A stretch of DNA of 64,000 nt from Acholoe squamosa (lineage: Eukaryota > Annelida > Polychaeta > Phyllodocida > Polynoidae), in assembly GCA_949317995.1 (NCBI GenBank), contig OX439041.1, forward strand, positions 48,159,269 to 48,223,268, given 5' to 3'. Of this stretch, positions 36,001 through 45,744 are shown one piece after another. Every line of letters starts with the position of its first letter. The stretch's first letter is position 1. The notes beneath the pieces are model-generated. The model was not told where the DNA came from, did not search any database, and saw nothing but the letters and a program-made list of their open reading frames with translations. The translations under genes were made by a program, and so were the position numbers.

Positions 36001-37890
36001 TACCGCAATCTAATCTATGTCTATAAGCTGTGCCTTATATGTGGGGTATAATGGTAATATATGTACACAGTCTAGGCTTTACATGTCAGCTTGATGGATG
36101 AATAGAGAACTAGTAGATAACTAGGTTGGAGTTGAGAAGGTGGGTGAGGAGCGGGTAGGAGGAGGGCAGAGGTCATGAGTACACAGTTAACAGCTCCTAC
36201 TTGCAGCTGAAGGTCACACAGGTACCCAAGCACCCGAGCCAGGTTCCCTTATTTGCAGCCTCGATCATCCAGTCGCTATAGTGGGACTGGACCATTCCTT
36301 ATTAAATCACTGAGTTTAAGTTTATTATCATTTATTCACACTTACCTACAGTGGTCTGCCAGTTGTTGTGAATACAGGTTAAACAAGCCTTCAAATAATA
36401 TATAGATCAGATACAAATAGAACTATAAATAAGTTATACCAACATATTATCATACTGTTGATACAGAATCACATGACATTATAAATAACTAATTGTGGAT
36501 GAAATGATTGAACACCTCTTGAATCAGATATGTTATAATAAGCTGCGGACTGCATACCCTTATAAGCAGTATATATAATAATAACTATACTCCTTTAGTC
36601 AAGTACAACTTGTAATATCACAATATTCTCATATACATATGGATTTCTGCATAGCAGCATTTCCAGAAGGATTTATTGCTCATACTTCAGCGTCTACAAC
36701 TAATGCCACACATATGCATCATGCCATGGGTCTAATCATTACAGACAATCATCCTTCCTCTTATGGACACTTATACAATTAAATGACTATAGCAATAAAC
36801 ATGTGTCATGTCTTATCAATCTAATTACAAGAGTACCCCGATTCCCTCAACAATATCCAATATTGCCAAAACCCAATATTGTGTCAATGTCTCGTATTGG
36901 TACAAACAGTTACTGCACAAAAGTTGCCTTATAATCAATGCTACTTAAATTAAGCACTCACTCAAGGAAAACCTGTCACTTCACAATAAATATCAGGTGT
37001 CTGAGAAACTGGTTGACATCTGGGCACTCTCTGGTCTTGATACTATTAGTGATGTTGGTCTGGGGTTCAAGTAAGGCTGGCCGCAGCTCTGGTATCAGAC
37101 AGTTAGACACTATTTCCATCCTTACCCAAATCCCAAGGAAGAATCACCTCAAGTTTGGTGGTTCCTCCCCAATTCCACCAATTCTAACTTTTTAATTTTA
37201 GATTTTAAAACCTCCAGGGATTTGGACCTTTGAATATCAGCATCAAGCTTATCCCTGCATACTGTGGTTCAGTTTCACGTCATATTGTACTATTTGTAGC
37301 TCAGTGTCAATGACAAATCGGCAAACTGTGGATCGTTTCATGACGCTTATGATGTTTCCTAGTTACGTTACGTTACCTAGTGACATGACGTTGCTTAGTG
37401 ACGTGATTCTGTGTCAAAAACTGCGATAGCAACATTATTCTCAAAGCAGATTCACTCGGAACTTGAGATTTAGTTAATTCCTCTGGAACTACTCATCAGA
37501 AATTAACATATGAGCTATCAAATTAAAGCTCTTGGAAAGCACAAACCAGATCTTTAATCATCGAGAGCATTTCTTTATTAACAACATCAGGGTGTGCGCC
37601 GATATATTTGAACCGAGATCCAAGATGGCGGACATTGCATAAAAAAGACTATGACGATTTTGAGGCTAGATTATTGTGTTAAATGCTATTCACTTTTATT
37701 TGTTCTTGAATCCTACGATTTAGTTGATAAGAAGAAGTCTTATTGTGTAAGTTATATTAAAATATTTGAAATCTAAGAGAAAAATCGAGTTAATTTGAAA
37801 GAGAGTACATACTTTTAGGTAGCCTCTTTTGGTTTGTTTTGTAAAGCCCGGTTTTGCATTTTCTTCAATTGTTTAACCATTTGTTGTGCA
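36001..37890. other. No confident feature; possible MITE remnant at left edge
   Basis: At 36001-36058 a small hairpin (taccgcaatct ... tataatggta with a central tataagctgtgccttata) may be a minimal relic of the CCGTAATC MITE family. The rest is AT-rich unique sequence. Confidence 0.3.
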
Positions 37891-38095
37891 GTGCATTCAA
37901 AAGATAGCATATTCAGCATATAGTATTACCATGGTTTTATAAATGGGTAAACTCTGTTCTTCATCTAAATATCTTCTAATATGTCCCAACAGATGAAACT
38001 TATGGTAAGTTAATTTTACTCCATCAAGATGTATATTGAGGGCAGGCAGTTGCACTCTGGCTCCTGGCCTGAGTATGCGCATTACTTTGGTCTTC

Positions 38096-38276
38096 TTTTT
38101 ATTACTTTATTCATATTTATGAATGGAGCTTGTTCCCCTATGACTGTACCAGTGGCAACTTCATCACTAGAACCAGCAGGCCCGATGCAACTAAAAAACC
38201 TGAGTTAAGGATGGGATTGAACCCACAACCATTGCATTTGAAAACCTATGCTCTCCTGACTGAGCTAACCAGGCAA
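38096..38276 (-). mobile_element. tRNA-headed SINE
   Basis: On the minus strand a tRNA-like head (38205-38275) has an A-box-like tagctcagtcagg and a B-box-like gggttcaatcc. A body containing ttctagtgatgaagttgcca follows, ending in an A/T-rich tail (aaagtaataaaaag). The cloverleaf is imperfect, so it is a SINE and not a functional tRNA. No clear target duplication. Confidence 0.7.
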
Positions 38277-38422
38277 TAAATTCACCAACAGCCAAGAGAA
38301 TGGTACCCTGTACAAAAATGATATGATGGCCTTTTAACAAAACAATCTACATCAGAATCTGTAGTACAGTGTTAGTACTTTTTTTGCTAATAATAACCAA
38401 ATGATTGAATGTCCACATACCA

Positions 38423-38613
38423 GTGAGTGAGTGAGTGAGTGAGTGATAGATGTTTAACGCCATTTCAACAGCTAAGGTCATATTCATGGTGAGAACTACA
38501 TTACACAATTTCACAGAGGAATGTGTTAGTGCATGCGCATATGTGCACCACACACATCCTGAGGGGATAGGAAAGATGAGAAGTAGACCCTTTTAAGTGG
38601 GCTAGGGAAGCCC
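38423..38613 (-). mobile_element. Short retroposon copy 3, full length
   Basis: On the + strand it begins with a (GTGA)n tail, then tgtttaacgccatttcaaca, and ends gggctagggaagccc. It is flanked by a perfect 12-bp duplication, gtccacatacca (38411-38422 and 38614-38625). About 190 bp, minus-strand orientation. Confidence 0.93.
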
Positions 38614-39003
38614 GTCCACATACCAAACAAATCTATATTACCACCTAAATTCTATGTAGATATATCTGTCTTCAACTTTCATATAGAAATAATATGTGTT
38701 TACTGGGGTTAGGATAAAGTACAGATGAGATTGTAACACCTGCTTCAACCTGTTGCAACGTCAGTGGTGTTGGAAATGTACAATCCTAATATTAGAGCGG
38801 GAAACCTCGCTGGTTAACATTGTACTTCCGGTCATGTGACTTGAATGAAGCACTCAGAACCAGTACCACGATGGAGCAAGATGTGTGGCTTCAGTTCCCT
38901 TCTTTTTTCACCTCTAACCAGCGGCTGCGCTGCTGGATAGTGGCGTGCGAAAGGTGACTCGGTCATGCCCCTACCCCCCTCCCTACAGTCAGTCCTATGT
39001 CAA

Positions 39004-39170
39004 TGTAATGTTCTATGGGCTATGACCTGAATAATCCATGAATTTAACTCCTGGAGATACACACACAACACTGAACCAAAATGGCTGCTGGACTCAAACT
39101 AATTATTTATTCACAAGAGGTCACATGACCTGAATACTGGTCTGTGATTGGCCGATGGCTCAACACTACA
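39004..39170 (-). repeat. 3' LTR of Gypsy element
   Basis: 167 bp, identical by eye to 41256-41422. On the minus strand it starts TGTAGTGTTGAGCC and ends CATTACA. Confidence 0.95.
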
Positions 39171-39184
39171 TCTCTCCCCTTTTA
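39171..39184 (-). other. Polypurine tract
   Basis: Minus strand reads aaaaggggagaga directly before the 3' LTR, the expected plus-strand primer for an LTR retrotransposon. Confidence 0.8.
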
Positions 39185-39504
39185 GAATAAACCTTGGGTT
39201 ATTCGTAATGTTGAAACACATATTTAGGATAAAGACACTATGAAAGTACTATTCAAATGTTCAGAATATGTACTGTCAGTTAAGAATGTTTATGGTAAAC
39301 CATGTCAGCATCTTCTCGTATATATCAGATATATCAGTCACTGTCCTTTTGCATATTGAATGCGCGTACTAGTTCTCAAATAAATGAAACTTATGTATCT
39401 ACCATAAAATTCTCAACCTATCTATAAGGAGAGGATAGACTGTCCTCATCCTTTATAAAGATCTTGGGGATTATTCTGCCCCGTGTGGAAGATCTTTATT
39501 TTCC

Positions 39505-39846
39505 CTAAACTACATAGTCTTTTAACCATGCTGGCTTTGATCTGTTACGTTTCTCTTCAACCTTACTTCTCAGATTGATGGGGATCCTTCTGTGTGGTTT
39601 TGCCACAGGTGGAATACTCTCATCTATATGCAGCTTGACAGTAAAGTCTTTCAACAGTCCCACTCCTTTGAACAGTGGATCTGAGTCATCAAAGCATATA
39701 GCAAGGAGGCATTCCATGTTTGCTTGTATGAGACCTAATGCCTCTCCAGTCTCATAAGTCAGCAAGCTTCCTTCGTTTTCTTCTGTGACAAAGAATAATG
39801 CATCTGTCTTCTTGTCATGAACCTGAATACAAGCTTTAAATCTACC
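39505..39846 (-). pseudogene. Truncated Pol remnant downstream of protease
   Basis: This continues the Gag-protease frame after one TGA (39847-39849, probably from CGA). It contains LLTYETGEALGLI and then the conserved pre-RT segment LKDFTVKLHIDESIPPVAKP and HRRIPINLRSKVE. The frame then passes straight to RNRSKPAWLKDYVV and a stop, which looks like the native C-terminus of Pol. All polymerase and integrase domains are deleted. Confidence 0.8.
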
Positions 39847-40986
39847 TCAGATGTTAATTGGTACTTTAGATGTATAGGCTTTCACAACAATATCTGCGGG
39901 TTGCAGCGTCGGCTTTATCTCCATACTCTTAAATGCAGCATTATCAATGATGTTTATACCTGCTCCCGTGTCAAGAATGAATGGGATCCTGGTACCATCA
40001 ACTTCTGCCATCACCTTCAGCATGTTGCTGTTCTTAGAAGTTGTAGGCTTCAGTGTGTAGATGTACTTTTCACCAGTATCATCATTTGTATCCTTCCTGA
40101 CCTCGTTCACACGTGCCTGTTTCTTCTTTTTCTTCTTCACTTCTGTCTTTGTCTTAGGCTTTTCTTCTTTAGAAGGTGAAGTACAGCATCGTGCAAAATG
40201 ATCAAGGTTACCACACTTTCTACAAGTCTTCCCTTTGGCAGGACACCATCGTTGATCATGCCGGAAATTGCAAGAACTACATCGTGTCAGTTGTCCCTTG
40301 TCTGCAGGTTTAGGTTTCTGAGACTCTCGTTGAGATGACTTCTGTTGCTGTTTAAACTTGAGCCTATGTACAGATGTCTCACCTCGCTCAATAGTACTAG
40401 ATTGTTGCTCAGACATCTCCATAGATCTACCTTTGTCTAAAATCTGGTCAAGTGTCCAGTTCTTGTTCTCCAGAGCGTCTTTCCTCAACTTGGAAGATCT
40501 ACAGTGTTGAATCAGTTCACGCTTTAAATCAGTGAATTCACAGTACTTGGCAAGCTTCCTCAATTCAGTGACATACATATCCAGAGTCTCACCTGGTTCC
40601 TGCTCTCTCATGCGGAACTCATAGATGCCAAACTCAGGATTCACTTGAGGTATGAAATAGTCATTGAGAGCATTACGCACTACTGTATAAGCATTCTGAT
40701 TGTTTGCAGCCACAGGATCTGGGATAGTCAGTGTATCACAAATGTCATCAACCTCCTCACCTGCATAGTGTAGCATTAGAGACTTCTTCCTTGCAGCATC
40801 TGTTATTGTCAGACCAACCATCAGCTGTTCAAAGCGTCGTACCCACTTTTTCCACCTGACCCCGACTGTGTCTCTGTCTGACAGATCAAAAGGTGGAAAG
40901 TGTGGCAGAGCCTCAGCCATGATTGCCTTCAAGCACAGATTCTCAGGGTTACTTACAGGATCAACAGTTAATGTCAGTAAAGTCAC
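39847..40986 (-). CDS. Gypsy Gag with protease, interrupted at its end by a stop
   Basis: 379 codons; the likely true start is the second methionine at 40920 (MAEALPHFPPFDLSD), which matches Gypsy Gag N-termini. Residues about 40-200 form a capsid-like helical region with PGETLDMYVTELRKLAKYC. Two zinc knuckles follow (CSSCNFRHDQRWC at about 236-248 and CRKCGNLDHFARCC at about 255-268), then a lysine-rich linker. The retropepsin active site FILDTGAGINIID lies at about 336-348 (catalytic D339). Gag would package element RNA. Because it is intact up to the protease, it could in principle support particle assembly. Confidence 0.88.
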   Translation of the reverse strand: MTLLTLTVDPVSNPENLCLKAIMAEALPHFPPFDLSDRDTVGVRWKKWVRRFEQLMVGLTITDAARKKSLMLHYAGEEVDDICDTLTIPDPVAANNQNAYTVVRNALNDYFIPQVNPEFGIYEFRMREQEPGETLDMYVTELRKLAKYCEFTDLKRELIQHCRSSKLRKDALENKNWTLDQILDKGRSMEMSEQQSSTIERGETSVHRLKFKQQQKSSQRESQKPKPADKGQLTRCSSCNFRHDQRWCPAKGKTCRKCGNLDHFARCCTSPSKEEKPKTKTEVKKKKKKQARVNEVRKDTNDDTGEKYIYTLKPTTSKNSNMLKVMAEVDGTRIPFILDTGAGINIIDNAAFKSMEIKPTLQPADIVVKAYTSKVPINI

Positions 40987-41238
40987 TCACCCTGTCTTGG
41001 AAGTCTTTATCAGTCCTACCTCAATACAGTGGTGGTGGTAGTAGTAGCACACTGTTGGCCTGCTCCTGGATCTTAGCGCACCTCAGCAATGGCAGGTGTA
41101 CACACAGAGCAGCAGCAGGTAAGCAGGGAGGGAAGCTCCAATCCAGCTTGAAAGTGAGCTATTTCTCCAAAATTCTCCTTATTCGGCCAATAACTCGTGT
41201 AAAATCCTATCTCTCCTGGATCACCGAGTTACTATATC

Positions 41239-41255
41239 CCATCCTCGTCGCCAAA
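41239..41255 (-). other. Primer-binding site
   Basis: Immediately inside the 5' LTR the minus strand reads tttggcgacgaggatggga. A TGG start two bases from the LTR is the usual complement of a tRNA 3' CCA end. I cannot assign the tRNA. Confidence 0.65.
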
Positions 41256-41422
41256 TGTAATGTTCTATGGGCTATGACCTGAATAATCCATGAATTTAAC
41301 TCCTGGAGATACACACACAACACTGAACCAAAATGGCTGCTGGACTCAAACTAATTATTTATTCACAAGAGGTCACATGACCTGAATACTGGTCTGTGAT
41401 TGGCCGATGGCTCAACACTACA
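41256..41422 (-). repeat. 5' LTR of Gypsy element
   Basis: 167 bp, identical to the 3' LTR. It would carry the promoter. Followed on the + strand side by the gtcaa duplication. Confidence 0.95.
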
Positions 41423-41966
41423 GTCAATACAAACTGGGCCAAAAAAATCAACAAAAACGCCAAACTGATTAAACTGATAGCTCTAAGAAACTGCTATGTT
41501 TGAATGGCCTGAGACTGAACAAACAGTGTCCCCAGGTTGAACAATTTAGCGCCACCTTACGCCCAAGGCACTGCGTTCAACAACAATGCAGTTTGTTACA
41601 GCTATTTGTCACTCAACAGCTCTCCCAGCATAGTCTATGCCATCCCTCTGTACGGCCAAACAGCGGAATGCCTATGAGAGTCTCTGCTGGGAGAGTGCTC
41701 CATGCAAGCCAGTCGAGGCCTGCCGTTTTGTATATATGGTGGAATCATCAAGACTTCAAGTGGATCCATGATAACTCTTCCAGACCGTATATGGCACAGT
41801 CTGGACACGTCCAGACGGTATCTATAAGGGTACAACAGACAAATGTGTGTGTTGGAGGATAAGCATTGTAATTAAACCCTATAAGCTAATTTCTGTAGGT
41901 TTTCGTTGTGGGCTACTATATCTTAGAGCGCCATTGATCAACTGTATTTGTTTTATTTACTGATTA

Positions 41967-42339
41967 CTACGGAGCCCCTAATAGGACATACCAAAAAGTT
42001 TTTATTCATGCAAAAAATATTCCTGCGGGTACAGGAACATTCCTGCGGAAACAGGAACATTCCTGCGGATTTAGTTCCCTCAAGAATTGTTCAGTATCCA
42101 CAAGAATTGTTTTTGTACATGCAGACATTGTTCAGTACCAGCGAGAATCCTTCAGTACCCGCAAGAATTCTTCAGTATCCACAAGAATTCCTCAGTACCT
42201 GCAAGAATTCTTCAGTACCTGCAAGAATTCTTCAGTACCTGCAAGAATTCTTCAGTACCCACAAGAATTCTTCAGTATCCGCAAGAATATTTTTTCAGGG
42301 GAAAAATTATTTATGGTATTCCTTTTAGAGGCTCCGTAG
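41967..42339. mobile_element. CTACGGAGCC TIR element with internal 20-bp minisatellite
   Basis: Ends CTACGGAGCCCCTAATAGGA and the inverse of CTACGGAGCCTCTAAAAGGA. The interior is dominated by about ten 20-bp units (gcaagaattcttcagtacct). It is related by its TIR to 33787-34240, which carries a different minisatellite. No transposase; the ORFs at 41948-42359 are array artefacts. Target duplication not clear. Confidence 0.78.
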
Positions 42340-42932
42340 ATTTCTGTGGTCAAGCATGAGCGTAAGATTTATTATAACAAGTAGAGTATCTTCCCGAAAT
42401 TTTTCTGGGGATATCGTCTGCTGTGGACACTTTGTAAAGGCCCTGAAGCATACCATTAGTGGGCATCATAATGTGCTTTGAGGCAGATGATGGTGTACTG
42501 ACGGCATGCCTCAGGCCCCTGACAATGCAGGGAAGTCATGTGACTATTCCTACTCTTTGTATACAAAAAAAGAATTTTTAGGGCTGACTGAGGCTTTCAG
42601 TCACTGACAGACGGCATAGGGAAAGTATCCAGAGAGCTCCCGGCTTTCTAGTGCTATTAATGGCTAGTCTATTAGCTTTGGTGAAATATGGAGACCTTCA
42701 GCATTCTAATGAGTGGTCTACCATTGCTGGGTCTTTCTTAGTTCATGTGTAGCTTCTATATTATCTGGCAAAAAAAAAAGAAAAAACCAAAAAAATCTAT
42801 AAAATGATGCGGGCGCTATCCATAGACAAAATATTATTCAGAAAAAAATAAAATTTGTATTATTTTCTTTTGTTGATATTCCAATTCTTAAGCTCTACAG
42901 AACAGCTCAAAGTTTTGGTAGTCCGATACAGG
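42340..42932. other. No recognised feature
   Basis: Unique sequence with A-rich runs between two MITEs. Confidence 0.45.
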
Positions 42933-43056
42933 GGTGCATCCACTGCGACGGATGGACCATCCGTCTCCCTTCATCCGTCATTTTCTCCATAGAAATCAAT
43001 GATAAATGATACGGATGAAACCGACGGATGGTCCATCCGTCGGCAGTGGACGCACC
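42933..43056. mobile_element. 124-bp palindromic MITE, copy 2
   Basis: Same length and ends as 32443-32566, with few differences. It lies directly 5' of the recombinase fragment. Confidence 0.85.
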
Positions 43057-43066
43057 CTTTACCTCA

Positions 43067-43243
43067 AGACAACAATGGCTGGTCTAAAGCTTATGATCCA
43101 GATCCAGTCAGGTCTACTTTAACAGTGCAAGACTTATTGTGTATGTTTTCATTAGTGGACTTAGTAGACATCAATGCCAGGACTATGTGGGCTGCTATTG
43201 CGCTAGGGTTCCATGCTCTCCTCAGAAAGAGCAATTTAGTTCT
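43067..43243 (+). pseudogene. Tyrosine-recombinase fragment (DIRS/Ngaro type)
   Basis: About 58 codons include STLTVQDLLCMFSLVDL and ALGFHALLRKSNLV, the segment around the first catalytic arginine of DIRS/Ngaro recombinases. It keeps the RKSN motif lost in the copy at 28159. It is cut off exactly by the MITE inserted at 43246 and on the left by another MITE at 43056. No continuation was found beyond 44229. Confidence 0.72.
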
Positions 43244-43245
43244 TA

Positions 43246-44227
43246 CCGTAATCTCCCGCGTAGAAGGTGCAGCTCGCGTAGAAGGCGCACCCCCAACTCA
43301 GAGAATGGCTTTTCACGTAGAAGGCGCACGTACCTCTTCTGGATCGATTCCTGGAAAAACCCGCGTATAAGGCGCCCCCCCAACTCACAGGGGGGCTGTT
43401 TCGCGTAGAAGGCGCCCCCCTCCCCACCCCCCCCCCACCCTCACTATTGTACACCTCCTGGTCTGCCGCGGTGCTGGCTCTATGAGTTCAAGCTGTCATC
43501 GGCACACGGTTGGCTTGAACCCGTCGAGCGCCCGTCGACACCTCCCGGTCTGCCGCGGTGCAGGCTCCATGAGTTCAAGCTGTCACCGGCACACGGTCGG
43601 CGTCAAACCCACCGAGCGCCCGTCGACACCTCCCGGTCTGCCGCGGTGCTGGCTCTATGAGTTCAAGCTGTCATCGGCACATGGTCGGCGTCAAACCCGC
43701 CGAGCGCCTGTACACCGACCGGGCTGCCGCGGTGCTGGCTCTATGAGTTCAAGCTGTCATCGGCACACGGTCGGCGTCAAACCCGCCGAGCAAATCTACA
43801 GCGACCGGGCTGCCGCGCTTGGCGCTATGAGTTCAAGCTGTCAGCGGCACACGGTCGGCGTCAAACCCGCCGAGCGCCTGTACACCTCCCGGTCTGCCGC
43901 GGTGCTGGCTATATGAGTTCAAGCTGTCATCGGCACATGGTCGGCGTCAAACCCGCCGAGCGCCTGTACACCGACCCGGCTGCCACGGTGCTGGCTATAT
44001 GAGTTCAAGCTGTCATCGGCACACGGTGGGCGTACACCGACCGGCAATAAAATCTGAATTTCTTTTTTTTTAATTGCCCTATTTTTGGGTTGTTTTCCCA
44101 ATTGAGATGTTGGAAAAACCCGCGTATAAGGCGCACCCCCAACTCAAGGCAATTACCCTCCCGCGTATAAGACCCAGCAGCATTTTGTTTGGCGTAGAAG
44201 ACGTGCCTTCTACGCGGGAGATTACGG
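43246..44227. mobile_element. 982-bp TA-flanked TIR element with internal minisatellite
   Basis: Starts CCGTAATCTCCCGCGTAGAA and ends with its inverse, flanked by TA (43244-43245 and 44228-44229). Both sides carry modules of cgcgtataaggcgcaccccc or the gtagaaggcgc variant. The centre is a seven-copy minisatellite (43455-44040). It is a long relative of 11373-11594 with no transposase ORF. The 144-codon ORF at 43482-43916 is an array artefact. Confidence 0.85.
43455..44040. repeat. 84-88-bp GC-rich minisatellite, 7 copies
   Basis: The anchor gagttcaagctgtc occurs at 43484, 43571, 43659, 43745, 43829, 43915 and 44001. Units contain ctgccgcggtgctggct and cggcgtcaaacccgccgagc. Far more GC- and CpG-rich than its surroundings. 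Confidence 0.93.
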
Positions 44228-44655
44228 TATATCTATTCTTAGAATTTTTTCTTTATTTTTGTATGTTTGTAATAAATGAGGCAGGAACAGTATGTCACAT
44301 TTGCCTGCCTCCAAACCCTCATGAATACTCTTGTCTGGTTCATATACTAATTAAATAGAATCCAAAAGGCAGTATTCTTGAGTCCTCAAAAAAACTTTTG
44401 AGTTTTTTTTGTGAAACCACTTATAATTTCTTTGAAAGACTTGATATGCTTAAAGTACACATCATTGCCATTTTGTGTCCTACCTGTGAATACTGTCTGA
44501 AAAAACAGTGCCACATAATTATTCTTGGAAATCTTTTCACCTTTTGGTAGCATTTCTCTTATGTTCATGGGCCTATAACTTAGCCAGAAATGCATCTGAC
44601 AGTTAGAAAGTAAGTTGAGTTGGAAGTCAATGAAATTCTCCATCAAATTGACACA

Positions 44656-45744
44656 AGCGGAAGAGTCGAACGCACCCAGCCCAGCAGTATCACTCCCAGC
44701 AGACAACTGTTTTTTGGAATTCTATAGCCCTATTAGGGAGCACAAACTTCGCTGAACAAACGGACAAGTACTAAGGAACCTGTATATGTGAAGTCCCTCT
44801 CAAATTCTTCAGTAAATTACACAGAAACAAACCATATTTAGGTCGCACATGGACAGAACTGAGCGATAATTGAAGCAAGTAGCAACAGGAAGTGCATGAC
44901 GAAAACCGTCTTCCCGCTCGGCCCATATAAACAATAACAACATGGCATAAGCGTAGCCTTACTCAATAGACTTTCACGATCATTTTGGCGTTTGTTGGGC
45001 CTCTCTATGACAATTTTGAGCTGTACAATATATTTAAGGAGTGACATGCCTGGGCAGATATAAATGCTGCTAAACAGGCAGTTGGTAGTCGAGATATCAT
45101 AGAGCCTTGCTGTGGTATCTGACTTGAGTGTGCTGGGTGTGTTCGAGACACTACTACTACAGTTAGTAACAGTAACTCTACAACTTTAAAGTATACAACT
45201 ACTCTTTAAGCAACTACACTGTGGGAAACCCCCATAAACTATATATTGTTAGAATCATGAGATCAAGCCTGATTCAATGCACTTGATAATTAGTGGGTCT
45301 GACGCACAGGGATTGGAACCGCTCTACGTGCTCAGCAACAAAACTGTCAGGCAGACAGTCAGATCGTGAAAATTCAAAGTTTGCCAGAAAGTAGACGCTC
45401 CAAGGGTTCTAGATCCAAAAGAATTTTTCAAATTGGGTGGTTCTAACTGGTCCATATTGAATGTCTAACTGAATGCACCCAAAGGTATGGAGGCAGGCTC
45501 TATGTAACATGTAGTGGCCATACATGGCTCCATGTCCATGTGTTCTCAATTGTCGGTGCTGTATCATCAACTTAACCACATATGAAATATGAGTATATAA
45601 CCCAGTGAACTATTGCACAGGTCGATTTCCTATTAGCTGTCCCTCCCCAGCCCTATTGTGACTAAATACCCAACACTGGTCAAGGTTTAGTCAGTTGGTA
45701 GGGGTCAGACCTTGTGCATCTTTAGACTTCGCCCAGGTTTTAAT
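44656..45744 (+). promoter_or_regulatory. Putative LINE 5' UTR
   Basis: About 1.1 kb of non-coding sequence between the proposed left target duplication and the ORF1 start. It would contain the internal promoter, but no specific motif was identified. If the duplication is wrong, the element starts elsewhere in this stretch. Confidence 0.4.

Larger units (their letters stand above)
39004..41422 (-). mobile_element. Young, internally deleted Ty3/Gypsy LTR retrotransposon
   Basis: Two identical 167-bp LTRs (39004-39170 and 41256-41422) with TG...CA ends are flanked by a perfect 5-bp duplication, gtcaa (38999-39003 and 41423-41427). The internal region, minus strand, encodes Gag and protease, a short pre-RT segment, and then jumps to what looks like the C-terminal end of Pol. 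RT, RNase H and integrase are absent. LTR identity implies a recent insertion. Short LTRs with a 5-bp duplication are typical of Mag/Steamer-like Gypsy elements of molluscs; that subfamily is inferred. Confidence 0.93.

Noticed and set aside
43482-43916. 144-codon ORF with SSCHRHTVGV repeats
   Set aside because: It lies entirely within the 84-88-bp tandem array of a TIR element; no start context or domain.
44386-44706. 106-codon minus-strand ORF upstream of the LINE
   Set aside because: No family motif was seen and it crosses the proposed 5' border of the LINE.
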